Assembly: GCA_023525975.1 (NCBI GenBank)
Contig: CM042044.1
Span: 9,906,501 to 9,970,500 of the forward strand
Reading direction: 5' to 3'
DNA: 64,000 nucleotides
From: Smallanthus sonchifolius
Lineage: Eukaryota > Streptophyta > Magnoliopsida > Asterales > Asteraceae
Shown one piece after another: positions 1 through 12,200 of the stretch (position 1 is the first letter of the stretch; each line of letters opens with the position of its first letter). A program made the translations under genes and the position numbers. Below the pieces are notes generated by a model that was not told the DNA's origin, searched no databases, and saw nothing but the letters and a program-made list of their open reading frames with translations.

Positions 1-81
1 ATTTTTTTTATAAAATAAAATGGTATTAAAGTTATTTACTTTGTAATTTAAAATATATGTTTATTTAATAGAAAAGGATCA

Positions 82-114
<33 letters not shown>

Positions 115-599
115 TTTTATTTAAAATAATTGTACTCAGTGTATGTATGTGTGTATTTTCATGAAACGAAATGGATAAATATGATAGTTTATCATAAAAT
201 AATGAATTTACAAGTGTCGGAAAAGTAAAAATAAAAAGCCGAAATTTCCTGGGGTTTACATCCGTTGTGTGGGGGTCAAGGGGGCATAACTTTCACTCCG
301 TTCATGTCCATTGTTTTCACATAAAAGTCCCTAGCAAGTAACTATGTCCTTAATCAGGTTAGTTCGCAACTAAAGAGTAGTATAACTTAAAGTTTCTTAG
401 TTTGCTCGTGTTGAACAAGAATACGTCAAACCCCGAGTCGTTTAAGTGTATTATGGTCTTCAACTTTGGTGAACAAAAGTGCATGACCATATCTTGTGTA
501 TAATGAAGTCAATCAATTGCAATAATTGTAAGCAAATTTTGTTTTGTGTATAAAGTAAACACACAAGTCTCATGTATGATCTAGTGTCACGTAGCTCGA

Positions 600-1250
600 A
601 ATCAAATAGGTCTCAAGTGTAGCGTGAACAATTTAGCGTCATATATTTGTAAATCATTAAGCTCCCATGTGGAATGTAAACAACATAGTATCATGTGTAT
701 TGTAGAAAATGAAGTTCATGTATGGTGTCGACAACTTAGTGTCATGTATTTTGTAAATCAATAAGCTCTCATGTTGAATGTAAACAGCATAGTATCATGT
801 GTATTGTAGGAAATGATGTTCATGTATGGTGTTGGCAACTTAGCATCATGTATTTTGTAAATAAATATCTTTCATGTGTAATATAAACAATTTAGTATCA
901 TGTATATTGCATAATGTTCATAATTTAGTATAATGTACCTTGTAACCAAATGGGTTTCATATTTAATGTGGTCAATCTAGAATTTTGTACCAATCAAACA
1001 ATTGTTATGCATCATGTATATTGCAAACAACTAAGTTTCATGTATTATATGCTCAATCCAGTAGCATGTGTATTGCAAATAAACATGTTCCGTGTGTTAT
1101 GTGATCAATCCAGTAAATTATGATTTGTAGACACACTAGTTTCATGTATTATGTAATTTGTGTAGCATTGGATATATTGAGAATAATTAAGTTTCATGTA
1201 CCATGTGGTTGTGTTATGTTTATTGTGAACGTGCATACGTAAGTTATTGA
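600..1250. repeat. Imperfect tandem repeat, period about 105 bp
   Basis: Blocks built around TTAGYRTCATGTATTTTGTAAA, AAGCTCTCATGT, GTAAACARCATAGTATCATGTGTATT and GTTCATGTATGGTGT recur with starts near 629, 733 and 838. They become more diverged towards 1250. The repeat is inside the element 2 interior and encodes nothing obvious. Confidence 0.6.
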
Positions 1251-2127
1251 ACTTCGCGTGTGATGTATACTAACGAGTGTTGTATGTGATCAGGTGTTGC
1301 GGACAAGCGTGTTGTTTGGCGTTCCTGTATAATATGGTAGTTAGGTTCTAGATCTTAAATCTCATTGAGGTTGATGGGGAGGGTTAACGTCTACGCTGTA
1401 TGGATCGTCTCTTGAAGCGATAAGTGAAAGGTAGCGAGGAGGTTCTGAAAACATTTGGGGTAATGTGTTTACAAATACTGATCTTTGTTTGAAAATAGAA
1501 AGTCGTAAATTGTTCTTGGTTGTAGATATATAAAGTAGTGAATTCATTGAGTCACATAATTTAAATAAATAGACAATTTATGAGAAAAATCTTTTAATTT
1601 AAATTTTCAGCTATTAATAAGAGAATATTTTTTTAAGCGGAATTGTTGGCTAAACAAGTAGTCGTATACTAATTTAGCCAGGGTTTAGAAATATTTACTT
1701 TAATGAGGAAAATCATAATTATTTATCAATTTGAAATAATATTTTTATAAAATAGATTGTATTAAGTTTCCTTATCAGGTGAAAAGTTTTATGGAAAATT
1801 TATGTTTTTGATACTATCTAAAAGTTTGATAAACATTTTGTTTGAACAAGATAACGAGGTTTGTTTAAATCAAACAATAGGATGATTTGTTTACGAAGGA
1901 GATTGCTGGTAGCATACTAAATCGTATCGGATGAAGAAGGTGATACTTGGAACATTTTGATGAAAATATGATGGGTGTGATTCACACTCAACGGGTCGAA
2001 CCCATAAATAATAACTTTAGAATTGAAATATATAAAATTGATTAAATGTTGAAATGTTAAACATCACTCAAACATAGGGAAATGGTTCTCAAATCAAAAA
2101 TTTAAAGACAATAATTAGAAATTTCTC

Positions 2128-2445
2128 CTAACGTCTCTGGTAGCTTTCCACTAGGACGAAGATAATCACCAAGATGAGCACCGCTATGGTCACTCGGGTA
2201 GCTGACCTGGCTTCAGCTCTAGCTGTCTCCGTGTGATGCTCCAGTATCTCTTTTTCGAGGATGGAGATTAAATCCTTTTGGTACCCTAATTGGTTTGCTA
2301 GGCTATCCATTCTTTGTCCTTGTAAGTCGTGCATTACCCCCTGCTCTATCATTTGCCTCTCAAATTCTGAGGTTTTTACATGTTGGTGAAAGTCATTGGT
2401 TGAAACCTCAGGAAAGAGGATTCCCAGGAAAGAGGGGTGGGTCAC
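2128..2445 (-). CDS. Unrecognised 105 aa ORF in LTR element 2, helical with a C-terminal membrane segment
   Basis: I do not recognise this protein. It is open for 105 codons, about 570 bp downstream of the element 2 primer-binding site on the element sense strand, where a gag start would be expected. Residues 25-80 are rich in E, Q, H and L, consistent with a helix or coiled coil. Residues about 85-102 form one strongly hydrophobic segment (VTIAVLILVIIFVLV), followed by a short basic tail (ESYQRR). That layout resembles a tail-anchored membrane protein. There is no CCHC knuckle, protease or RT motif. It may be an accessory ORF of the element or a chance frame; calling it a gene is weak. Confidence 0.25.
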   Translation of the reverse strand: MTHPSFLGILFPEVSTNDFHQHVKTSEFERQMIEQGVMHDLQGQRMDSLANQLGYQKDLISILEKEILEHHTETARAEARSATRVTIAVLILVIIFVLVESYQRR

Positions 2446-3018
2446 TAGGACACACTTAAGTACCCTATCTTTCCTTAGCCAGAATCCCTCATGGGCCTAC
2501 ACACTCTTCCAGCCATTATGTATTAATAACACTATTGTTGGGCTCATGGTCATGATGAGAATTGTTGTGGACTGGGCTTTGAGGTCCGAAAGTGAGGTTT
2601 ATTTTATTACAGCGGGCTTATTATTCTTGGAGGGTAAGTGGATTCTTAGATTATTATTAATGGGTATTAGGCCCAATAGTCTTGATTTTGATCACGAGAG
2701 ATGGTGACGTTATGTGTGTGAGATTAAGGATGTATGAAGAACTAAGTGTGTATAAGTGTGTGTTGAAACTTAGGATAGCACTTAAATGAATCAAATAGGT
2801 AGCATGTAGATAACAATGAACATAAGCACGAAAGTTAGTAAGTAGTGTGACACATAGACTATTAAGTATTGTATCATGTAGTGTAATTACTTAGTATAAT
2901 ATGTAAAATATTCACATAAGGAGTAATCATGTAACATGTAATAGCATGGCATAGTATGGGTGTCCTAGGGTTATAGTTTAGGTCAAGAGTGTCTAATAAC
3001 CTAGTTCTCTATAACCAA

Positions 3019-3031
3019 GGCTCTGATACCA
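3019..3031 (-). other. Primer-binding site of LTR element 2 (initiator tRNA-Met type)
   Basis: On the minus strand this reads TGGTATCAGAGCC, the standard plant primer-binding site complementary to the 3' end of initiator tRNA-Met. It sits three bases inside the LTR edge at 3035 and fixes the element as minus-strand. Confidence 0.85.
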
Positions 3032-4404
3032 ATCTATCACACCCCAACCGACGGCGGAAACGTCGGGGCAGGACATGTAGACTGTTCATGAGCTCAAGGT
3101 CGACTATATTGTAATATATTAAATCCATTTCCATTCAACAAACATGAATCAATTCCAAAGTAAATAAATGAAATACAAATTGTTTTTGAATTAAAATTAA
3201 CTAAGTCCAAAGCCTATGTGTATCATGTCTTGATCAAACTCATATGATAGCACCTGAAACATAAATAAAATAAGGTCAACTAAAAAGTTGGTGAGCATAC
3301 ACAGGTTTGTATATAGATAACATATAGATTATGAATAAACAAATCCTTACATAACATGATAAAATAAGGCATTTATGGAGAGTAGCCATTGTGTAACTAA
3401 AGTACAATCAAACCTTTGTAACTAGCATGCAAAATTGCGTTGTCGGTAACAATCACCCCAATCTGGGTGGGTTTGTCAGACTCAATAGATCTATCGTTGT
3501 TAACCGTCGGCTTGTATAGTTAATGATTGCACATGTAAATTGCACACAAATGTAGTTAACACACCTAGTACTCAAACATAAAGCTCAAATTGCACACATG
3601 AATGTAGGGTGAAATTGTATTGTGTAGTTTTGCAAACATTGTATATTTGTAATTCATGTTCCACCCCAAAATGTAAATAGTGTAAAAAGGGGCTATGTAA
3701 AACTCACATGATTCAAAGGCGTAGCTAACACGAGAGACTAGGTAGTATCGTGATCCTTGTAACGCACAACGTTAACCTAAAGTGTATTGTGTGTGAACAT
3801 GAATTAATAAAATGTCTCACTCAAAGTCTAGGGTTTCAATGGATATGAGTATAAGGAGTTATATAATGAGTTCGTGACGAATTATGAAAAAGGGTTGTGT
3901 AGGTGTTGAATAAAATGAAAACAATTTGAAATGAAAAGTTTAAAATGTTTTTAAATTAGGGTTTGAATTTGAATAATTAAATTAAATAATTATTATTTAA
4001 TTATTCTAGTTACAAAATAATGTAATTATTCGGTTTACTTAAGTGTGGCCTAAATAACCAATTTTGTTTAAATATAAATTAAATAAATAATTATTACTTT
4101 ATTCATTTATAAAGGTATGTAACTTATTTATTTAGTTATAAAAATATAGTGGGTGTATTATATTAAATATAAATTTAATAAATAACCTTTACGCTATTTT
4201 TATAAAGATAAGTAAATAAATTGTGTAACTAATATTTATGTGTAGAGTTTAATGATAAATATAAATTTAATTTTGTAGGTTATAATAAATAACTTCTATT
4301 TATTTAGAACTAAGAATTTGATCAATTGTTCTTATTTGAAAATTCATTTGAAAGGCTTATTATTTTTTTTTAAAATATAAAATTTAGTATCTTGTCAAGA
4401 TTTT

Positions 4405-4645
4405 CTCACACACACGACCGTGCCTGTGACAAGGCACGATCGTGCTCGGACCACGGGCGCGACCGTGTTGATCAAACAGAAAACATAACTAAGCTGCTCA
4501 CTAGGCACGACCGTGTCTAGGGTTATGAGGCACGACCAAGTCTAGCCAAGGGGCACGACCGGGTCTGAGTGTGTGAGGCACGACCGCGCTGGTATTGGCA
4601 CGACCGTGTCTCATGAAGCACGACCGCGCTAAATGGTTAGCGCGA
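4405..4645. repeat. Dispersed motif array, cluster 1 (GGCACGACCGTG-type)
   Basis: About ten copies of a 13-15 bp motif with consensus RGGCRCGACCGTGYC are spaced 15-60 bp apart, for example GGCACGATCGTGC, GGGCGCGACCGTG and AGGCACGACCGTGTC. The spacers are unrelated, so this is a recurring word, not a simple tandem repeat. It stands out sharply from the A+T-rich LTR around it. Confidence 0.7.
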
Positions 4646-5254
4646 CCGTGTCTGTTCCAAAACAGGAACGAATTGACTAATTCTTATAATGTTAATGTTG
4701 GAAATCATAGGGCTTTCATCCATTAGATTATTACGAGTCTATTGGTATAGATTGATTGTATTTAAAACATGTCCAGAACCGGATTCGATTAAACCATTTT
4801 TGAATGAAACATAGATTCGGGTTCGTGTTAAATTAGCTATTGTAAGCCCAAATCAGGTTGGGGCTTTTGATCTATAGACTGAAACGAAAGTGTAGGAGGT
4901 TTCAATTACCAGTATAGATGACGGATTGATAGTGCTCGACTGTGATGTGTTCCGGCTTGAATTCCGGCGACTCTGACTTCGTCTCCGGACAAAATGGAAT
5001 ACGCGAGAGCTTGACAGATGTTCGTACGAGGTGTGGGAGTATTTTTTTTGCGCATAAACAATTCTAAATGATCGGATTCCAGTGGTATGATAATGAGGTC
5101 GGCGGTTTTGAAATGAATACCCATAATGGAGTTTAATTCGAGATAATGCGGGTGTTTAAGACCTCAATAATGGTCGTTAATAGTTGAGACGTGTAGAACG
5201 ATTACGGAATTCAAACGATTCTGCGTTTAAAACTGCATTTACGTTTCGACTGAC

Positions 5255-5390
5255 GCGAGGCGCGACCGTGCCTATACGAGGCGCGACCGTGCCAAGGCAA
5301 CGGGCGCGACCGTTCCAAAGCAAGGCGCGCCACCATGCCAAAGCACTTGGCGCGACTGTGCCAGAACGAGGCGCGACCGTGCCTATTAGG
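5255..5390. repeat. Dispersed motif array, cluster 2 (GGCGCGACCGTGCC)
   Basis: Six more copies of the same motif, three of them exactly GGCGCGACCGTGCC, spaced about 20-28 bp. On the plus strand it yields an apparent RGATVP repeat peptide in a 74 aa frame, which I read as a by-product. On the transcribed minus strand this lies near the 5' end of the LTR. Confidence 0.7.
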
Positions 5391-5663
5391 GTTTCTGGTT
5401 ATTTATAAAATCAGTCCTTGCAACTTCAGTTTTGACAGAATTAGCTTGGTTAGGATTTAACAGAACACCTAACGGGATTACTAACTGAGTTAACTCTAGG
5501 AGGTGTTACCACGTGATTATGAGTTCTAAAAATTTGAATTAAAATACGTTCAGTTAACAATTAATGAGGCATAGGTTTGAATACGTATAGGATTTAATGT
5601 AGTGTTGTTATTTTATTAAGTAAAGTAAATTAAAATAGGGTCGAAAAATTCAGAGATGTTACA

Positions 5664-8600
5664 ACCATTTCATATACTAAAGTAAGCTAGTACATTGTCC
5701 TAGAATCATATAAGTCAAAACCGTCTTGAGGTTTGACAATCATGCTTCTGCGGCTTCTAGGGTTCAATCCAAATAGCTAATATATTCCAACCGAGCCATA
5801 GCTATGTATTACCTGAAAAACATACTTAAAAATGTCAACACAAAGGTTGGTGAGTTCATAGGTTTGATTGTTTGTAATGTAAAGTGGGTTTCCTTGAAAA
5901 ACGTTGATAATGTATAAGTGGCCATAATATGAAACCGTTTTCCCTTGAAAACATGTGATAAGTTCATAGTCATGAATGAGTAGTTTTCCCAATGAAAACG
6001 AGTGATGACTTCATACTCATAAAATGAGTAGTTTTCCCACTGAAAACGAGTGATGACATCATAGTCATAAAATGAGTAGTTTTCCCACTGAAAACATGTA
6101 ATGTAATCCTTGTAAACCTAGTTGTTCGCAAATAGTTCCAAGTGTATATGATAAACATAACAAGTAATGTTGACCCATTTGTAGACTAACAAGGAATACA
6201 AATAATATGTTTATACATGAGGCATAACCAAACCATGACACATGTATTTTGCCCCCAGCTCGTACCTCCCGAGCACACGTTTGAACACTATGCTGTCATT
6301 CGACCAAAACCGATCGAACCATGACCGGGGGTGTCAATCCCAATAGTACTATCCACAGAGTCCCAGGCTAAAACTATAGCTAATGGTTATAAAAATGTTA
6401 ACGTAGGGGACTTTTATCTAGCTCAATGTTCGTTAACTCATGCAAAAATAAGGTCGGGTCTTGTTCTCTTGTTACCATATGAAAATGTTCGTAAATGTGT
6501 TTTCATGTTTTCAAACGTGTAAAGTAAATATGTTTTCATGTTTCCTCAAATGTATCACGTAATAATGTTCTCAAATGTATCAAACAATGATGTTTTTAAA
6601 TGTGTCGTTTCATGTTTTCCAAACATGTTAAACAAGTATGTTTCTCTCCCGATGTTTCTAAAACATTTAAAAGTAAAAATGGGACAGGGAACTCACCTTG
6701 TGTGCTATCGGTATGAATGTGCTAGCAAATAGTCCACGTGGATGCAAGACCGTCCTTACTGTGACCTAAATAGTGGTGGTTATCTTATGACCTTAAGATT
6801 TAGTGTCAACATACAAGTCGGTCATGTATAAAGTCCATCCAATATGTTAGACTCAAAAATGTAAGTGTCATGTTTAGAAAATGTGACCCGACGAACCATT
6901 GGTGACTTGTCTTTGAGTTTCATGATACGTATACAAGTTTAGTCAAATATATAAATATATATTACTGATGTCATAAGTATAAATACTTGTCCATAAGTTG
7001 TCTTATATAGGTCGTGTTAGAGTTTTGATAGTTATTTGCCTTAAACTATATGATCAAAGTAAACCTTTGCTTAGAGTGATTTTCAGAGTTTTAAGTTGTC
7101 CGTGAGTCATCTTTTTGATTAACCAAATGAACTTGTTAAGTCATGAAATTTTATACCAAGGTATCTATATGTCTTAGGGTTACAGGGACGTATTAATCAG
7201 AAATTTATGACGTGTTTAAGTATTTTTAACTATTTATTTGGATAGGAGAGGGCAACAATCTTCTTTTCTGAAGTGTCCTGGGGGATTCCTTTTAATTGAT
7301 TGACTTAGGCCATTTTTATGACTCAAGACCCTGTAACGTTTGCTCTATACTTAAAATGATAACTTTATAAAGTGGAATCAACTTATTTGGATTTCTTATG
7401 ACAAAGTTATGAACCTCAAAAGTGACACAAAAATTCTGCAGAAAAAAACAGCCTTGATATCTTTTCTCGTATGACCATTTTGGGGCATCAAAACTTAACG
7501 AAATTTTATGAAACCACTTGGATTGGACTCTTGACTCTTTGTAATTGATTTTAGACCTAAGACTCGTCCTTTTTGGTTAGATTTTGGTTGAGATATGGCC
7601 CTCCATAGTCAGGCCTGAGTATCTGCCAGCTTACTGTTTGGTTCTAAATTACTCAACATCATCAATTGCTCAATTTTTGTACTTGTTTGACTCTTGTTTA
7701 CCAACTAGTTAATGTTTATATTAGATATGACATATTCTAAGTCCTTTTGTCCAGATTTATTCATTACAACCACTTGATCTATGAGTTTTTAAAGAAATCT
7801 TGTGTTCAAAAGGTTTAGACCATGGATTTAGTTACTTTTAAGCATGAACTTTTGGATGGTGACTTTTACATGATGATCCTTGTATTTCCTTTGAACGAAT
7901 TAGAAAAGAAAAAGTATGAAAGGGTTTTTCACCTTTAGCAAGCAAGGAGAAGGTATAGAAAGAAGTTCCAAAGCTTGAATCTCTTTCAAATCTTCACATG
8001 AAAACACCTTGAAAGATTGAATTCTTGGATGAAGCTTGAACAAAAGATGGGGAAGTGTGTGTGTGTTAGTGTATTTCATGAGTGGAGTGGAGAGGAGAGA
8101 GAAGAGGTTGAGTGTGAAATTGATATTGAAAGACGGATGATAGGAATGAGGATGGGTGGAAGATTTTATGGACATGTCTTTGAAAGATGGGGTATGGAGA
8201 TTGCTTAAGTAAGTTGAAAATGTTGAAATTTGGGGTGTGGGGTGGACCCACATGGCCTTGAGGCCAATATTTTTGGTCAAGGGGAGTGGGTGGGGTAGTT
8301 TAGGTGGTTAGATGGTTAGTTAGTGTAGATATTTAGGTCATTAGATGCGTTAATTGCGGTTAGGGCTCGGAACGATAAATTAAGGCGGTTTTCGATTCTT
8401 TGATGACATTTTAAACTAAAGTTAACTAGTTTATGTCTAGTTTAGTGAAAAAAAACTTAATTCATGTATTGTATAGGTTATAGATATATTTTATTGCGTG
8501 TAGTTATGTTTAGGGTTGACGGTAGGCGGTGAAATCTTCGATTTACGTCGTTACGAATCGTTTTATGAAATGTGGACTTTAGAATACATATTTGAATGTA

Positions 8601-8846
8601 TAAACATATATTTCATGTATTATGAATCTTTGGAAACTTAGGTTGTCACCAACGTTTGTATTAGCCGGGTTATGCGTATACGTGACCCGGTAATTCCTAA
8701 AATTACCAAAGTAAGGAACAAATCAATGCATGGCTATTGCTAGACTTTAGGACCTAATTCATGTAATTAAGTCAATCAGGAAACTTGAAAATGTAAACGC
8801 GTTTATGTTATGTACGGATACTGACCTGAAAATGTCGGGTGTCACA
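5664..8846 (-). repeat. Left (3') LTR of LARD-like element 1, interrupted by element 2
   Basis: It matches 13547-17373 nearly base for base over its whole length, apart from small indels and a roughly 630 bp insertion in the other copy. On the minus strand it begins TGTGACACCCGACA at 8846, directly after a polypurine tract. About 115 bp of its far end are missing at 5664 because element 2 begins there; the rest should lie beyond the left edge. It includes a three-copy repeat of about 47 bp near 5966-6100. ORFs such as 7900-8280 are found in both copies but look like LTR sequence, not proteins. Confidence 0.85.
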
Positions 8847-8856
8847 TTCTCCCCTC
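8847..8856 (-). other. Polypurine tract of element 1
   Basis: On the minus strand this reads as a purine run (GAGGGGAGAA) immediately before TGTGACACCCG, the LTR start. It is preceded by GAGGACGAAACTTC, a block commonly found at the end of gypsy-type interiors. It confirms minus-strand orientation and that the left LTR is the 3' LTR. Confidence 0.8.
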
Positions 8857-11800
8857 GTTAAAGAAGTTTCGTCCTCAAAACTTAGTTTAAGTTAACCTCT
8901 ATGATTGATTTACTCCATTTAGATGGGAGTTTCATATCCTTAGTTCTTTCCTTGATCACAGGGAGAATTTTTGATTCAATCAACTTAGTAATTGGTATAC
9001 GAAGGGAAAGCGAATACCTCACCGACTAATGGTAGTGGATGTGTAAAATTTTGAGATATTATAGTATAATATAATAGTGCCACGGTATCGTTGTTCATTT
9101 GTTATCTCAAACGAGTGGATTTAGGAAAATTCTTGGAATATATTGACAAGAAAACGACATTGGCTATACCCTGAAGGATAAAATCATTGCTAGAGTCCCA
9201 TGAACAAAAAGGATTACACTTAATGGGGTCACTTCCATGTAATGAGTGAGTCACAAAAAGGTTCTCTGATTGATGTGAATTTAAATAATGAGTTTTTACA
9301 AATCAAGTGGACCATTCACACACTAAGTTAAATATAGCCACGATTAGATGTCGAAGAATTTCATTTTGTGATAACTCTTATCAGAGTGGAAGTGTATGAT
9401 AATCATCATTGGTATTGAAAAGGAAACGGTGCATTCGTGCACGTGGAATTATGAAGGTATGTGGGAACATACTCTTCATTCATGTACATGTTCTAATGCA
9501 TGAAGACCAGATCATGATAGAATTTAAAATAAATCATCGGAAGTCTAGTAAGACATGTCAGATGGTTTGATGAGATGTCCGGGTCTTAGTTCAAATCAAG
9601 TATCTGACTGTTTCTTGTAATCAGTCAATGCCTTGATGCATTTAATCTTTTCAGAATAAAAGATTATAACTGACATTTCATCTAACAAATCAGTAGGAAG
9701 GTTCAGTTGGTTCAATTGAGTTCTAGAAAATAACATCCTCGTATGCTATTTCTCTTAAATAAACTAGAATTGTTTAGGGGAACCGTTAGTAGTTGTCTAT
9801 GTAGTGATTTAGACAGCTAAAATATGGAATGAAGTCTTATGAAGATATGATATCCTGAGGTCGACTTTGGTTTTGTCAAATCTCAATACAGGTAGTTCTA
9901 TTACGAATGTTAGTCGTAGCTTGGTGTAGATTGCTCTCTTAATGAAATAGATGTTGAATTATAACCGGAAACAACAAAAATTTTCATGGAAACATTGAAT
10001 CTTCAAGACTTCTGTGGTTCATCTATAGATGATGGTGAATCCAGATGAAGAAGGAAGAATTGTTAGAGTATTTGAATCGAATTGACTTGGCTTAACAGTT
10101 ACTAAAGGTAAATGAATCTTTACGGGGTCCAAGGAAAACTGAGAATGGGTATCTAACCAGTTCTGAAAGTTAGTAACGCAGTTCCACTACTATCAACTTG
10201 TTGTAACTGGTTAGCAATGCTAGAATGCAGAAATGAAACTTTATGTTTGGTCTTTTGTACCTCTCGAAAGTATTTTCTGGGATTTAAAACTTTAGTCTCA
10301 TTTTAGGTTTTGTGTCATCTAAAATCTTCCATTAACATGGGTCGTAATAGATTTAAGATTTTAGGACTTCTTGTGAGCTCTCGCTAGCGAAGATTGAGTT
10401 TAGTCATCACTTTACCCATTACTTGCACCTCATACCCACTGCTTACTAGCATGGTCGTATCATCGTGATTGGTAGATTTATGACTTGACTATCATGCTCA
10501 CAAGGTATGTAAGCCATGAATAGTTCTATGTTCGTTTGGAAAAGTCACAATTCGTTTAGTAGACAGTGAGACTATGGGGATGGTCTCATAGAACTAGTGT
10601 TTCTCTGAAATGAGTTTTGGATTTGTCAGCCCATTAAATTGGTAGACTATGATTTGATATCATTCTCAATCTAGTATGGGGCTCGATCCTATAAATTAGT
10701 AAAACAAAAGCAATACCAGAATCACATATAATTTCCAAGATTCGTCGAATGTGAGGACGTCGTGTCCTTAAGTTCCTTAATAATAGGGCATAGGCATCCC
10801 AAAAGATATTGGAGAAATTGAATATAAAATTTCAAGAAAAGTTGGGGAGGCGAAAGAAATGCCTATGTGTAGACCTCAAGAAGAAAAAGGTCAGGTATGA
10901 TTCATCCTTTGTTCATCTTCCTAATTACGTGCAACTTGAAACGTTTAAAAACCGTAGAACACTGCACTAAATTCTTAACTTTGTATTCCTAAGATTGTAG
11001 GACGTGTATTTCAAATGGTAAAGTTCTCAGTTTTTATCTTGGTCTTTAATCTTCCGCTACAGTTGGTTGGAGGGGATCATGAGTTTCTCATAATTTGCCA
11101 ACTACTGGTAATACAGTGTGTCTGCACTTCCCTAGCATTCGAATGACATTTTAGTGACTTACCATTACGTATTCTACTCATATTGGCCATAGCCTCAAAG
11201 GCCTTAGCACAAGGATTTAAGTTATAAAGTTGAGGTAATGAATGTTAAATGTCGAAAGTCTTTCGTTTTTCTCTGAGCCTATATTAGGAAGCCATTTCCT
11301 AGCATTAGATGTTCTTGAGCTTTCTACCTATGGAAAGCTGGGAGTAAGAGCTATGGACGTGTCTCCCCCTGTAGGCTGAAATCAGAGACTCAACCAACCA
11401 ACTGGTTCTTGGGGAATTGTAAGTATAGAGGAGGTAAAATTATCCACTTGTCTCAGGTCGGGTTTCCGCAGTACCCTGTGGGTATCAGGCGTTAGAGGTT
11501 TAGAAGAAATTTTACCCTATTACAGAAGTTAGTGCAACAAACTTCCGATTGTAAACTTCAAGTGAGTGTGATTCTAGATCGCGGGGTAGATTCTGAGATG
11601 ACACCGCGATTTTCAATAATAATCGTGCAATGACTGCAAGTGTTGGTTGATGTAAGAATGAACATGAAGTTGAAGTAAAATATCAAGAGGTATGAATTAC
11701 AAAGTAGAAATAGGTGGGTGAGAACCTTCGTTACTCAGGACTCACCAGAGGCTGGTTAAATCCAATTTGAATTTCTCTAGTTCCTCCAGAACTGCGAGAA

Positions 11801-11869
11801 TGTTTAGTGAATATCTAATTGAGGAGTCTGATTTGTTAAGGTCTAATTCATGTTAACCTGTAAGTCGGC

Positions 11870-12200
11870 CACATACGTTGATTGATAAGTAGCGAAATCG
11901 AAAAGAGGCAATTTATAGTGCAATCCCAAAAGTTGAAGCAGTACTTCCACAAGGAATTTCCAAATTCAGTCTAGATACTTAAGTTAAATCACCAAGAATA
12001 GATCTCTTCAAAGTTTTAGTTAAAAATTGTCATGCCAAAGAAATCTCGATAGGAGTTTTGGGTACATTGGAATTCGAAGATAAAGAGATGATATAAATCT
12101 ACACGTCATTTGTGGTAGCCCATTACATCTCCTGATGCCTTTTGGATTAACTCCTATGGTTATGGTGATTTCGGTCATTAATCGAGTGACTGAGAATTGA
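11870..12200 (+). pseudogene. Decayed gypsy reverse-transcriptase-like relic, opposite to the element's sense
   Basis: On the plus strand, 12135-12152 encodes MPFGLT, the central RT motif of gypsy elements, followed by sequence resembling the next RT segment (ending INRVT). Near 11985-12010 there is a PRIDLF-like block, which in gypsy RT precedes MPFGLT by the expected interval. There is no continuous frame. Termini place the element on the minus strand, so this piece is either an inversion or an older embedded relic. The assignment rests on two short motifs. Confidence 0.4.

Larger units (their letters stand above)
1..3018 (-). mobile_element. Interior of nested gypsy-type LTR element 2 (5' part; continues left of the window)
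   Basis: This lies directly inside the element 2 primer-binding site and LTR, so on the minus strand it is the 5' interior of that element. No gag or pol frame is visible; the only notable frame is a 105 aa ORF at 2128-2445. An (ATT)n microsatellite lies near 84-113. From about 600 to 1250 the sequence is an imperfect tandem repeat. The 260-480 part recurs inverted at 17574-17960, so the family has another relic nearby. The element runs off the window, so coding capacity further in cannot be judged. Confidence 0.55.
3035..5663 (-). repeat. 5' LTR of element 2 (about 2.63 kb)
   Basis: On the minus strand it starts TGTAACATCTC at 5663 and ends GGGGTGTGATA at 3035, just before the primer-binding site. 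Sequence like its terminal 0.5 kb is found in opposite orientation at 21040-21583, supporting its LTR nature. It contains A+T-rich tracts (3950-4380) and two clusters of a G+C-rich 14-mer motif (4400-4660 and 5255-5390). At 5664 it joins sequence that is continuous with element 1, so it inserted into the left LTR of element 1. The partner LTR must lie left of the window. Open frames inside it look non-coding. Confidence 0.75.

Noticed and set aside
4405..5390. Repeated 14-mers as a CRISPR-like array
   Set aside because: Spacing is irregular, spacers vary from about 6 to over 40 bp, no cas genes exist, and the genome is a plant's.
5184..5408. 74 aa frame with RGATVP repeats
   Set aside because: By-product of the repeated GGCGCGACCGTGCC motif read on the non-sense strand of the LTR; frame is not kept between repeats.
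7900..8280. 126 aa minus-strand ORF present in both LTRs of element 1 (also 16525-16809)
   Set aside because: The second copy is frame-broken and composition is that of the LTR; conservation follows from LTR identity, not protein selection.
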